From: Rhea pennata
Lineage: Eukaryota > Chordata > Aves > Rheiformes > Rheidae
Length of the DNA: 64,000 nt
Assembly: GCF_028389875.1 (NCBI RefSeq)
Contig: NC_084666.1
Coordinates: 30,164,308-30,228,307, forward strand
Direction of reading: 5' to 3'
Shown here: piece after piece, positions 40,392 to 49,000 of the stretch
Position numbering within the stretch: the stretch's first letter is position 1
Layout of the letters: each line of letters opens with the position of its first letter
Translations under genes and position numbers: made by a program
Notes under the pieces: generated by a model
The model's database searches: none
Seen by the model: the letters and a program-made list of their open reading frames with translations, nothing else
What the model was told of the DNA's origin: nothing

Positions 40392-41738
40392 CAAAACACA
40401 CAAACAACCACCCCAGACCCCGAGCCCAGGAAAAAGTTGGTGTATTTCAGCCTTGCACCTCAGTCTTGTACAACAGGAACTGATAAGAGGGCAAAGCCTT
40501 TTTCAAAGTGTTTGTTGACAGCAATAATTACTGTTGCTGCTCATTTACTTCTTGTAGCTAAAAATAAGTCATTAAAGTTATACTAAAAAGAAAATAAACG
40601 ATTTTCACCGTCCATGCAAGATTAAAGCTTTTTAAAGTATTCAAAGTCTGAAAATGAAATGCAACTAAAAGCAGTTTGTACTGAATCTGAACACTTAAAA
40701 ATTATTTGATGCATAAAAGAAAATGTACCATGGGGGATTAATGAAGAGTTATTTTTGTAATTAAACTTTTTAGAGTAAGCTCCCTAGGGCTCAGGTAGGA
40801 CTCGTTTCTGTCCACGTTGCCTTTAATGGCATCCACTGCCTCAGAACTAAATACTCTCCCCATCTGACTGACTTCCACAACGTACTTTTACGGTTCTGCT
40901 CATGAAGTTAGCGGAAGCCAGTTTTGTATTCAGCATGTTTTTATACTGGGACAGCTATTTGTCGGACTTTTCTTAAAACTAGGTTTTTGTTTTTTGTTTA
41001 AGACAAACAGCTATGGGAGAGACCTTTTTCATCTTTTCCTTCAACAGCCTCACGAGCTGATTGGTTAACTGAAATAGAAAACTACAGGACCACTTTCTTC
41101 TCTGTGCTTATTTAAGGAGTCTAAATCTGAACAAGGAGGCTAAATCGTGCTGAAGCCAGTGGGGTTACACATAGTCAGCAGCTGCACTACCAAGGACACT
41201 TTCAGGAAAAAAAAATTCCTGGCTTTATTTGTCACTGTTGGCAATACTGCAGATGCAATTAAGTTGCTTATGTAAAAACAAAGACTGGCAAATTGGACAT
41301 GTTTTCCCTGACCTCATGGAGACTATGAAAATATTGTCCTGATTTTTTGATTTACATTATATGGAATCACCTGTGAAAAAGGAAATTCAGCTTATCCTAA
41401 TTTGATTATTTGGAAAATAGAATCAAAAGTGAGATTCAACTAAAAGGGGTTGGAAATAAATACGAAGTGTTAGATCAGAACACCTTCACAGAGAATTACA
41501 GATTTCTCTAGCAGTCTGCAGCAAATTACACTGTTCAACTAATGCTTGTTTTCTCCCCCTCCCTTTGCATGATAAAGTGGAAATTTCAGATTCTGTTCCA
41601 TCAACTCCCCTGGCAAAAGAGGTGGCCAAGAGATTCTCTACGCCTGATGCTAACCCTGTGTCAACAGAACCAGCCTGGCTTGCATTAGCCAAGAGGAAAG
41701 CAAAAGCCTGGAGTGACTGTCCACAGATCATTAAGTAA
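2052..41738 (+). CDS. CRACD: CRACD (KIAA1211), capping protein inhibiting regulator of actin dynamics; gene-level span, 5' end incomplete
   Basis: Nine exons (2052-2220, 16762-16897, 25540-25704, 28321-28389, 29654-29836, 31510-34447, 36875-37065, 38413-38578, 41578-41738) join with compatible phases at GT-AG sites into 1,392 residues plus TAA. The product matches vertebrate [20 protein letters not shown] near the start, [49 protein letters not shown], and a C-terminus ending in [12 protein letters not shown]. Family knowledge: CRACD is a cytoplasmic, largely disordered and helical protein that binds the actin capping protein CapZ and inhibits it, promoting filament growth in epithelia. The human protein is about 1,233 residues as annotated; this one is longer because of an extra N-terminal exon and an expanded Glu/Gln-rich region. 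The 2052 exon starts at the second base of a codon, so the initiating exon lies upstream and was not found. Confidence 0.93.
3060..3329 (+). mobile_element. CR1 LINE, 5'-truncated 3' fragment (older copy)
   Basis: Matches the avian CR1 3' end in + orientation: AAACTGAAACAAGGGAAGTT, then GAGCACTGGAACAGTTTGCC, the TAGATGATCTCCAGAGGTCC core, and the tail ATTCCGTGATTCTGTGA. Several differences from the copy at 35.2 kb in the shared part, and a decayed tail, suggest it is older. CR1 copies are typically severely 5'-truncated. Confidence 0.9.
11973..11992 (+). repeat. Poly(A) homopolymer, 20 A
   Basis: Uninterrupted A run in a CRACD intron. No retroposon body is recognisable immediately upstream, so this is taken as a simple repeat. 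Confidence 0.9.
14968..15027. repeat. Inverted repeat (hairpin), 11 + 6 bp arms
   Basis: GAAACCTTTTA (14968-14978) is the exact reverse complement of TAAAAGGTTTC (15017-15027). Just inside, GAAAAC (14979-14984) pairs with GTTTTC (15006-15011), leaving a 5-nt bulge on one side and a loop of about 21 nt. AT-rich and of unknown function. Confidence 0.7.
16762..16897 (+). CDS. CRACD: CRACD coding exon with the conserved GTRAFSHDS block
   Basis: Acceptor TGCATTTCCAG ends at 16761; donor CAG|GTAAGA at 16898. The single leading G completes the Arg codon of the 2052-2220 exon, then 45 codons run to a codon boundary. It encodes [33 protein letters not shown] and LGKVKTLQ, near-identical to the beginning of the human protein. 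The residue where the human reference sequence (from memory) has its initiator Met is Ile here (ATT), which argues that translation in this species starts upstream. Confidence 0.95.
21367..21391. repeat. Perfect 10-bp inverted repeat, 5-nt loop
   Basis: AGTTTACAGA (21367-21376), loop TGAAG, TCTGTAAACT (21382-21391). Intronic in CRACD, function unknown. Confidence 0.75.
22130..22161. repeat. 13-bp inverted repeat, 6-nt loop
   Basis: TTAGATTAGTGAC (22130-22142), loop ATTCGA, GTCGCTAATCTAA (22149-22161). Twelve of 13 pairs are Watson-Crick; the remaining one would be a G-U wobble in RNA transcribed from this strand. Intronic in CRACD, function unknown. Confidence 0.75.
25540..25704 (+). CDS. 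CRACD: CRACD coding exon ([11 protein letters not shown] block)
   Basis: Acceptor CTTGTTTTTCAG ends at 25539; donor AAA|GTAAGC at 25705. It is 55 codons with both ends in phase 0. It encodes [13 protein letters not shown], then an acidic stretch ending VLSDSGNK. The start matches the mammalian QQLGKNIKFGQ and the end matches its TQQDIVLSDAENK, so order and phase agree with CRACD. Confidence 0.96.
25705..28320 (+). other. CRACD: CRACD intron, 2.6 kb
   Basis: Begins GTAAGC and ends TTTTCTAG. No gene, RNA or clear transposable element recognised. Confidence 0.8.
28321..28389 (+). CDS. CRACD: CRACD small coding exon (23 codons)
   Basis: Acceptor CTTGTTTTCTAG ends at 28320; donor AAG|GTAACA at 28390. 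Phase 0 at both ends. It encodes [20 protein letters not shown] then EEK; the human counterpart has the NLPGAG...EMEEK pattern. It is too short to be found as an open frame and was identified from splice sites and conservation. Confidence 0.93.
28390..29653 (+). other. CRACD: CRACD intron, 1.3 kb
   Basis: Begins GTAACA and ends AATACAAACAG. Nothing else recognised. Confidence 0.8.
29654..29836 (+). CDS. CRACD: CRACD coding exon (RPKR / [10 protein letters not shown] block)
   Basis: Acceptor CAAACAG ends at 29653; donor AAG|GTAGTG at 29837. It is 61 codons, phase 0 at both ends. It encodes [20 protein letters not shown], the highly conserved [20 protein letters not shown], and a basic SRKHRRL end. 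The RPK core recalls the CPI motif used by other capping-protein interactors; that is inference from a short pattern. The exon is among the best conserved parts of the gene against human. Confidence 0.96.
30041..30066 (+). repeat. (TTTTG)n pentanucleotide microsatellite
   Basis: About five units of GTTTT following an eight-T run, intronic in CRACD. Confidence 0.9.
31391..31415 (+). repeat. T18-A7 homopolymer pair
   Basis: Eighteen T followed directly by seven A, intronic, about 95 bp before the large CRACD exon. Confidence 0.85.
31510..34447 (+). CDS. CRACD: CRACD large exon: charged helix plus conserved actin-regulator blocks
   Basis: Acceptor CCCATTCTAG ends at 31509; donor AAAAAAG|GTATGT at 34448. 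It holds 979 codons plus one base. Residues about 242-600 of the assembled protein are almost entirely Glu, Gln, Lys, Arg and Leu, a predicted long charged helix or coiled coil, with an eight-residue tandem repeat at 373-452. Then come conserved segments: [105 protein letters not shown] and [20 protein letters not shown]. These match mammalian CRACD in order. If the donor is ignored the frame stays open to a stop at 34471-34473, so intron retention would give a short C-terminal truncation. Confidence 0.97.
31903..32142 (+). repeat. CRACD: Coding minisatellite: 24-bp unit, about 10 octapeptide repeats in CRACD
   Basis: The protein reads in eight-residue units of the form E-L-E-E-Q-x-R-x, ten in a row: [81 protein letters not shown] weaker unit (ETEKQWQE) follows. 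At the DNA level the period is 24 bp (recurring GAGCTGGAGGAGCAACAGAG). No proline or glycine interrupts it, as expected for a single alpha-helix or coiled coil. Nearby human sequence is also E/R/Q-rich but, as recalled, is not this octad. Confidence 0.85.
35155..35690 (+). mobile_element. CR1 LINE 3' fragment, about 0.5 kb
   Basis: Plus-orientation avian CR1. It shows CTGTGTCCAGTTCTGGGCTC, GGAGAGAGTCCAGCGTAGGG, CTTCAGCCTGGGGAAGAGAA, GAGCACTGGACCAGTTTGCC, the TAGATGATCTCCAGAGGTCC core and a decayed TCTATGATTCTGTA tail. It keeps only the end of the reverse-transcriptase ORF and the 3' UTR, with no intact ORF. Its 3' end closely matches the tail of the SINE at 53.6 kb. Confidence 0.95.
36038..36086 (+). 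repeat. 49-bp direct repeat, copy 1
   Basis: Identical at 46 of 49 positions to 37993-38041, 1,955 bp downstream and in the same orientation. The shared core includes ACTTAGTAGTTCCAATGAA. The two copies lie in successive introns and bracket the CRACD exon at 36875-37065. Confidence 0.85.
36875..37065 (+). CDS. CRACD: CRACD coding exon ([19 protein letters not shown])
   Basis: Acceptor CTTTTTCTTTCAG ends at 36874; donor AAT|GTAAAC at 37066. AA plus the G of the large exon gives Glu, then 63 codons to phase 0. It encodes [35 protein letters not shown] and [20 protein letters not shown], one of the most conserved parts of the family against human. It is rich in Arg, Glu and Gln and predicted to be helical. 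Confidence 0.97.
37993..38041 (+). repeat. 49-bp direct repeat, copy 2
   Basis: Partner of 36038-36086 with three substitutions. Similarity fades outside: upstream at once, and downstream after AGTCT, where copy 2 carries a 4-nt insertion. Confidence 0.85.
38061..38162 (+). repeat. (TA)n microsatellite with flanking (CATA)/(AC) imperfect units
   Basis: About 19 uninterrupted TA units at 38123-38161, preceded by imperfect ATATAC units and a short ACACACAC. Intronic in CRACD. Confidence 0.95.
38413..38578 (+). CDS. CRACD: CRACD coding exon ([20 protein letters not shown])
   Basis: Acceptor CTCTGTTCTAG ends at 38412; donor ACAG|GTACAG at 38579. It has 55 codons plus one base. The first half is Ser/Thr/Lys-rich and variable. 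The second half, [20 protein letters not shown], matches human [19 protein letters not shown] closely. Confidence 0.96.
38579..41577 (+). other. CRACD: CRACD last intron, 3.0 kb
   Basis: Begins GTACAG and ends GCATGATAAAG after a CCCCCTCCC tract. Holds a 28-A run (40362-40389). No gene recognised. Confidence 0.8.
40362..40389 (+). repeat. Poly(A) homopolymer, 28 A
   Basis: Uninterrupted A run. No retroposon body or obvious target duplication was recognised beside it. Confidence 0.9.
41578..41738 (+). CDS. CRACD: CRACD terminal coding exon with stop
   Basis: Acceptor AAAG ends at 41577. TG plus the G of the previous exon gives Val, then 52 codons and TAA at 41736-41738. It encodes [40 protein letters not shown] and [12 protein letters not shown], the near-invariant CRACD C-terminus. 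Confidence 0.97.
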
Positions 41739-44377
41739 ACTACAAAATTATGTCTCTATTGCTAATTATTTAATGGCTTTCTTCTTATTTATTAAGTTTT
41801 TTTTTTTACACGTAACAAAACTGAACTGCATGTAGTGAAGGACTGAAAACTGAGCTGTTTACCATTTTGCTCTAGCTCACTGGAATATATGATTTGAGTA
41901 GACTTTACATTGCTTTGACAAGTAGCTAAATGAGGTCCAGGCAAAAAATTTCAGCGTGCTCAGATATTGGATGTAAATTTTGGCCATTCTAATAATAAGA
42001 GCCAGAACTTCAGTTCAAAAGCTCTTTAAATTCTCTGCATATTTGGTTCTGGAATTTTCAGTCTCTACACTTAAAATAGAGATCTTGGAAAAACTTTTCC
42101 AAACTCCATTATTGAAAATTAATGCAGGATGCATGCTCCCTTCTCTTATTGCTAAATTTCTTCTTAATTGATAAACTGTATCAACTGTTAGTTCTACTTG
42201 CTATTTGAAAGCTTCTTTTCTAATGAAGAATTTCAAGAGATCTCTTTCCACCTGAAAATACTAAAAAAGAAGTCGGCAGCATCCAAATGCTGAGGTAATT
42301 TCTTTCATCCTAGGTTTAATACACTGGGGCTATATTCCCTCACTACTAGGAAGAAAACATTTTTCCTTACCTAACAAAAATTATTCTTTAAACAAAACAA
42401 AAAGTTTTCTGAAAGACGCCAGGGACAGAATGTTTCTTCTAGTCCTTTAAGCGCGTGAGTGTGCTCGGCCCAATTTAAGTCCATAAAGACAGCGATAGCA
42501 GACTAAAATGGTAAATCAGTTGACTGGAACTAAAGTGAAGCTGTTCCTGTGCTCCTGTACTTGTAGAGTTAGTCTCATGGCCACAGGAGCAAGACTGCAG
42601 GACTGAGGTTACCTGAGACCCGAAAGCTGAGTCATGAGCAGTCTCAAGAGTTTTAACTCTACAGTCCTGATTTGCTCCAAGTGCAGCTTCAGGTAGCTGA
42701 GGCAGTTTTCTGAACTTTGACCAATACAGCCCAAACACTTCAGAAAGCAGTTTACTTACCTACCCCCCCCCCAACTCAGGTATCTGCTGTGGCAGCTGAA
42801 CACTTTATTACTTCTTATAACTAAAATAGAAGTGTTCACCCCCTCCCCCTTACAAAAAAGGATAAAGTCCATCATGTAATGAAAATTTTATTATCCTTAA
42901 CATCCCACAGAGATAACTATGTTTACATTTTAAAAAGCCTCCCTGGCAAATAAATCCTTAACACACCCAAGTTTGAATTTTACAAGGAAGTCTTTAACGA
43001 CTCTGAATGTCCCTCCTGTAACCATACCGCTCAGAGGGACCTTTACACCTACAACACTATAAAGGGAGATAATTAAGGAGAAGAAAGTGTTTCATTATGA
43101 AGTGTTGCCACATAGTTTTCATGGAATTATTTTAACCAACTACTGCTATAAGCAGCTTGAGGAGGAGCCCCTTAAATCATGCAGAAAACAGAATGAAATC
43201 TGCACTATCCTCCCATGCCAAGACTCCAGAAAGGGCTTGTCAGCAAATGCTGATATGGAGTACGCTATTCCCCATCATACGGAAAACAAAGTTATCACAG
43301 TTACAACAGCACACACACAGTGGATATGTCAGAGTAGATGTGCAGCAGCGAGTTTGTTTATTTTTCACTCTCTTAAGTGATCGGTTTTGAGTGCAGTTTC
43401 ACATTTAAAATTAGATTCTCTAAAATACTTACTTTAAGAGGGAAAGTAGGTATTTTTAAAGTTTTGTACAAACAAGGGTGCTGCTGCTCTCAGATACTGG
43501 AAAAAAGTGCTTAATACCTTCAAAGTAGCATCTCTGTAAACATACCTGAAGGAAAAATTGGGCCCATCATTTTTTTTTTCTGCTAGCACAAAGAATTAGC
43601 GCTTAAGTTTAAATTTATACATAGTTCAGGCTTATAAACTCAGATAAAAAGTATTTGTAATTACAAGAACTAAACTGCCTGAAATCCATCTCTAGGATTA
43701 TTTTTGGGGAGGAGGAGCCAGGCAGAAATATGGAGAAGGTGAAGTCAGGATTAAAAAATGAGACACTGGTATTCTGAAAAGTATAGCATAATTAGGTGCT
43801 ATTGTGCATGACATTATAAAGCTATTTTCTAATAAAATACACTTGTATCACATAGAATAGAGCTCCCATTAAGAATGGTCTTAATCTAAAGCTTCAAAAC
43901 AGAGTTTTTTCAAGCATAAGGGTATCTAGTGTAATAATGGAAACTGTATTATGTACAGTACTTGGTGGAAGCATTTCTAAAGTGTACATGTTCAACAGTG
44001 ACATTTCATGTTAAATTAATGCAAATCTGCACTAAATACCAATGAAGTGTTACTTTGCTTTAGCTTTGTTGCAACCATTTCTGATAAAGTGTTGGAAATC
44101 TGTAAAAAATAAAATCATTACTACTGACTTTAAAACAGCAAAAATGTTTTAAGAACTGAACAAACCACTATGTAGTATATTGTCTCAACTTTTTGTAACT
44201 TATACACACAAAATACCATTTCTTCTGACAAGGTTATATATGATTAACCTCTATGTTCATATAGTAATGTATAAAAACTATAAGATGTAAAATTGTGGGT
44301 ATTTGTTGTGTACTTTTTTAATTTTTAAAATGTTTTAAAGTGCAATTGTTTATTATACTAATGTCATTTTAATTCTT

Positions 44378-44383
44378 ATTAAA
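44378..44383 (+). terminator. CRACD: Candidate CRACD poly(A) signal ATTAAA
   Basis: ATTAAA in a T-rich context, 2.64 kb after the stop codon. Alternatives at 44108 and 44518 (AATAAA) are equally possible from sequence alone. Confidence 0.4.
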
Positions 44384-44477
44384 CTATAACCCAGTCAAAA
44401 GTTATCTAATTAATGACATATGTATTCTGTCTCCTGTTGTTAGTAGTTTAGTTCAGTTTTACTTTATAAATAGAACT

Positions 44478-44483
44478 TTTATT
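44478..44483 (-). terminator. AASDH: Candidate AASDH poly(A) signal AATAAA
   Basis: TTTATT on the + strand. It is the first canonical AATAAA on the minus strand downstream of the AASDH stop that I found between 44.48 and 45.67 kb, giving a 3' UTR of about 1.2 kb. A weaker TATAAA-type variant exists near 45.02 kb. Confidence 0.45.
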
Positions 44484-45667
44484 TCAACAAACAGCTCGAC
44501 AATGCACTTCAGCTAACAATAAAAGTGAGTAACAAGGCATGATGAAGCAATATAGCTAGTGCAATTTCTAGTTTACTAGTTATTCAAGATTTCAGGACTC
44601 AAAGCAGATGGCACATCAAAGGCAGGGATAAATTTTTTTCTACTGTAGATCTTTTTTAAAAGACTTTTGTAATCAGGAAGATGCTTGGAGTTAAGATTGC
44701 TGTAAGGCTGATGGTAATTCTTATTAAGGTATTAAAGCCAACAAGAAATTTACACAACGCAAGTTCTCTGTAAAGACATTCTAGAATTCATTAATTCAAA
44801 TTTCTTCACAAATGACTTGAACAAGGTTTGATTTGAGCACTATGCACTTCATTTGAGAAATCATTCTGTAACTGTTATTGAAATCTAGTAAGTATTCACT
44901 TGTATCTGCTCAACTTTAAAATACAAGAAGTAGCTCTTATTGACATTAACTGAATTTAGTTAAATGCTTGGTTGAGTTGTGAGCCAAAGCTCACAAAATA
45001 TGAATCTTTTTGTTTATACAAACTGTACACTATACAAACTATAAACATCCCCCCCCCCAAGGAAATGCAAGACAGGCTATTTCCTCATAAATCAATTTGA
45101 AAGTTAGATTCAATTAAAGACTCTGTTGCCTTGCTACAGAATAGAAATCCACGCTCAGCCTAGGTGACTGCTGACAGCTACGCTGCATGGCAGAGCTAGG
45201 CACGTGCGCAAAGGCACCTCAGGGTGCAGGCTGGGCTGGAGTCATAGAAAGGAATAAAACTCCTCCCTCAAGTAGCCAAGAACATTATTCCGAATTGCAG
45301 ACAATGGCACCTTACCACAGCATCTCATAATTCTGGAAGTGTTAAAAGCCAAATTACTGACTTCTGTTTTCCTGCTACACAGGTCAAAGCATAACACAGA
45401 AATCCAAACCATCTGAAATACTAGTGCTTTTATGAAGCAGAGCCGAAAAACGAGGGAGGAACACTGAAACCCCTGAGCAGTCTTCCTCCTTCAGTCAGTA
45501 GAGCAGATCAGTAAACATCATTTTTCCTACTGGATATTGCTTGGTACGGAAACACTACCTGAGAGGTCTGCAAAGAGCATTTATCGACAGTAAAATAGAG
45601 AAGTAGACAGAACCTGCAAGTTCTTAATTCACAAATGTAAACAATAAAAAGGAAACAGCCTAACATT
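44484..45667 (-). other. AASDH: AASDH 3' untranslated region (approximate)
   Basis: Runs on the minus strand from the AASDH stop to the candidate poly(A) signal. AT-rich, no open frame of note, a C10 run at 45049-45058. No repeat family recognised. Confidence 0.5.
44518..44523 (+). terminator. CRACD: Candidate distal CRACD poly(A) signal AATAAA
   Basis: Canonical hexamer 2.78 kb after the stop and 35-40 bp past the AASDH candidate signal on the opposite strand. If used, the two mRNAs overlap at their 3' ends. Confidence 0.35.
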
Positions 45668-46066
45668 TTAGCTGTTCTTTTTTCCTGTTGCATACAAATC
45701 TAGGCAATAAACATAATCATTTCTACAGCCCACAACAAGCTTTGTTCCCCATACTACAGGGGAAGAGAAAATCTCTCCTGGGAGCTTATCTACTCCTTCT
45801 GCTGTTCCGCTCTTGGCATTCAGAATCCATACTTTGCCATCTGTAGATACTGCTGCCAAAAGAATTTTGTTCTTTAAGTCATCAATTTGGAAAACAAATG
45901 GTGTTCCATATACACTTGAAGTGGCTTCAAATTTCCACAGTAAATTACCTTCCATATTACAGCAGTAGATAAAGCAGTCATGGGAGCCAAAAAATATTTC
46001 TTGCTTAGTTAAACTTGAGATGCATGGAGATGAAAACACTGGTCCGTTAGTGGAAAACTGCCAAAC
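45668..46066 (-). CDS. AASDH: AASDH terminal exon, last propeller blades and stop
   Basis: Acceptor CTTTTTGTAG precedes 46066; phase 0; 132 codons then TAA (complement of 45668-45670). It encodes VWQFSTNGPVFSSPCISSL, FFGSHDCFIYCCNMEG, LLAAVSTDGKVWILNAKSG, LPGEIFSSPVVWGTKLVVGC and NDYVYCLDLYATGKKNS. The FSSP...G(S/C).D..(I/V)Y pattern is the repeat unit of PQQ-type beta-propellers. Matches the human C-terminus, with a slightly different final tail. Confidence 0.97.
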   Translation of the reverse strand, partial: VWQFSTNGPVFSSPCISSLTKQEIFFGSHDCFIYCCNMEGNLLWKFEATSSVYGTPFVFQIDDLKNKILLAAVSTDGKVWILNAKSGTAEGVDKLPGEIFSSPVVWGTKLVVGCRNDYVYCLDLYATGKKNS

Positions 46067-49000
46067 CTACAAAAAGAACATAACCATCCATTATCGCAGG
46101 TTGTTCACATTATCAGTCTAACAGCAACTGTTATTTTTTAAAAAGACAAATTGTTGACAGGACAGCACATACTTTCAACAACATACTGGATTTTGCTGAA
46201 GGCTAGGAAACACTTGTTCCATTACAAAGTAAGCTTTATACACATAGTAAGTAGTTAAGGACTCAAAATTGATGTGCAAGAGTTACTACCTTCTTGTTTG
46301 GCTCTCGAAGATTGTTAATTTGGAAAAAGAAATATTCTGGGGCTATCATAACAGAGGTAGTAATGGCCTTTGAGAACATGGCGTCACCACCTCAAAGGCA
46401 GAGGATGTTCCTCTTGCAGGATTGCTTTCCTGTCATCAAGCTGCTGCTGTGCAGACCCATCTCAACAGAGTATCAGCACCACAAGACTGCTGCAAGCAGC
46501 CAAAGGACAGAGCATGGGTTAACATGTATGCTAAAATCAGAAAAGGCTTTGGAATTACCATGTGTACCACATCTCAGGCAAACAGAAACAGTTCCAGTCT
46601 TTTAACAACAAATACAAATCATTAATCTGTGAGGAACTAACAAAAAAAAGTGTTGTCAGAATTAGGATTTGGCACATCTCTGCAATTGCACAAGTACTTG
46701 TTTAATAAATGGATAAACATTCTAAGAAAACTCTACATCCAGATAGCCACCACCTTATAGAAGAGATGGCTTTAAACATTTTTGAGAAGTTTTATCTGTT
46801 GGCACTACTCTTAACATTTGCTTTGGGTATGGGCAAGCTCTGAACTACAATTTCTGCATCAAGAAACTTGTTTATTTCTAGGTCTGCCATGAACTTGCTG
46901 GACAATTTTTTTTTTTTTTTTTTTTAAACTTTTTCCTCTCTACAAAAATGAATACATAGTGCTCTTTGGTTCACAAAATGGTGTAAACAATAATGGCATA
47001 AATAATAATGGCATATATGGTATGTTAATCATTAAGCCTCAAAACCAGTACTAATGAAGCATCTTATCCAGTCTTTTGTGAGGAACATAAGAAAAACCAC
47101 CATTAGTAATAAATTTTACCTTTTCTCCAGAATGAGTAAAACAATATAAGTTTCCATCCACACATCCAACATAAACATACTTCTCATTGCAGTGAGGAGA
47201 GGAGAAGAGTGGTTTTCCCAGGGAGCTTTTCCAAGTCTTATTTCCTGTTGCCTGTGAATGACAGCATGGAATATCCCGTGTTTAACATGACTCCCAAGAA
47301 GGTAAACAGAATCACCCTTCCCCCAGAGCTTCCCCAGACCTCAGGAATTTCCAAATGTCCCTGTTTTACCCTTCTCCTTCTCCCCCTCGGCAAAAACAAG
47401 CCAACCAACCAACCAAACCACCCCACTCCCTAATCTAACATATAATTTTAAGAGAGACAGATTCATTTTCAAATCTATCTCCAGCTCCTCATTATGTGAA
47501 GAGAGCCAGTGAAGGAAAGGATATTTTTAAAGTCATATTAATTGTGCACATCATGAACTACAAATGCTGTAGGATATGCTACGATCTACAACCTATGATA
47601 GTCACAATAAGCTCCTAACATAGCTTGCACATTCCTAATCGTTACAAATACTCAGTTGGAATTAAAGCAGCAGTTGGGAAAAAAAACAAAAAAACGTGTT
47701 TTCTTACTGTAGCCTGCTAGAGCTGCAAAATATACACTGTTCTAACACTGGATCAGGTACTACCGAGGAAATTTGTAGTGGGTGGGAGGTAAAGCTAGCA
47801 AGGAGTGATGGTCAGAGTTGTGTGAGCTGAAAAATTGCAAATATCTGCTCCAAGTGACTATTTCCCTTACTACTATTTTTCCTGTATTCTGAAATACAGG
47901 AATTATAATACTGACTTGTGCGCAATAATTTAAGATCTCAAGTGAAAAGGAACTTATGTTAATATATAATTATCTAGTTCTTTTCACTAGGAAAGTGCTC
48001 TTAACTTCAGAAATACATTCTGGCTTAATACGAATTTGAGATTGGGACCAAAGGGAAGCAGGCAAAGGTACATACAGGGTTTACAGCCAATAGTAGTCCT
48101 CCTAGTGTAGCAACATAAAGATGGTGTGGAGAAAAACTTAGACAAGGAGAAGAAAACACAGCTCCACCTTCGCAATGGATCTTCCACATACATGTCTTTT
48201 TCTGCAAGCACAGAGGAAAAAAGATAAATACAAGGTTTTACAAATGCAGTTAAAATTCAAAAACTTTGCAAAGAACTTCTAATGGCACACCTTATCAAAC
48301 AGTGGGTTTATTCAGCAACCATTAGTTATAAGTGAAGATATAATTCACATTCTATTATATCAACTCATATGCCATTGGCTAGTTTCTTTTCCAACAAACT
48401 AAGAAATTAAGCTAATGAACTTATGAGCTACTGAGCTTATTTTCCATCTTGCCTCATCTTTTAAAATGTAAGATTCTCCTTCCACCATTAAGTCATAGCC
48501 GGTGACCTTTTCTGAAACACCCACACATAACTTAGTAATAGAGAAACTTGAGATGCGTTTGAAACAGTACCAGCAGCAGGAGAACCACGGCTGAGACCAC
48601 CACTAAAACCACTTACTACCACATAACCCTGACTCCACTTCAAGCAGGCATAACTATCTCAAAGTTTAAAAATGGATTCCTGAGATTACTAAAACCAATG
48701 GAGCTTCATCCAGTGCGTTACAAGTCAGGTCTAAGTCAGGCATTTACTCTTCTATATGTAAAAGTTAGTCAGTGTGCTTACATAAATATCCAAAGCATAT
48801 ACATGTTGGTCATGAGATCCTACATAGACTATTCCAGTGGAAGGATCTACAACCGCAGAACTTTTCACAGCGTCCTCTGTGACAAACGTCCAATGTATTT
48901 TGCCATCACTGCTTCCGAGCACATATATTAAGCCGTCATAACAGCCTGCGTGAAATAACACAAAGTAAAAAAAAAAAAAAGAATTTTAAATATTTGTATT

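Larger units (their letters stand above)
41739..44540 (+). other. CRACD: CRACD 3' untranslated region (approximate end)
   Basis: Follows the TAA. AT-rich without coding pattern. Candidate poly(A) signals on + are AATAAA at 42949, 43831, 44108 and 44518 and ATTAAA at 44378. The stretch at 44240-44400 has the T-rich look of a conserved distal 3' UTR end. A C10 run lies at 42763-42772. The real end cannot be fixed without transcripts. Confidence 0.55.

Noticed and set aside
43087..43390. Open frames in the CRACD 3' region
   Set aside because: Downstream of a well-supported CRACD stop, no acceptor in a matching phase and no homology.
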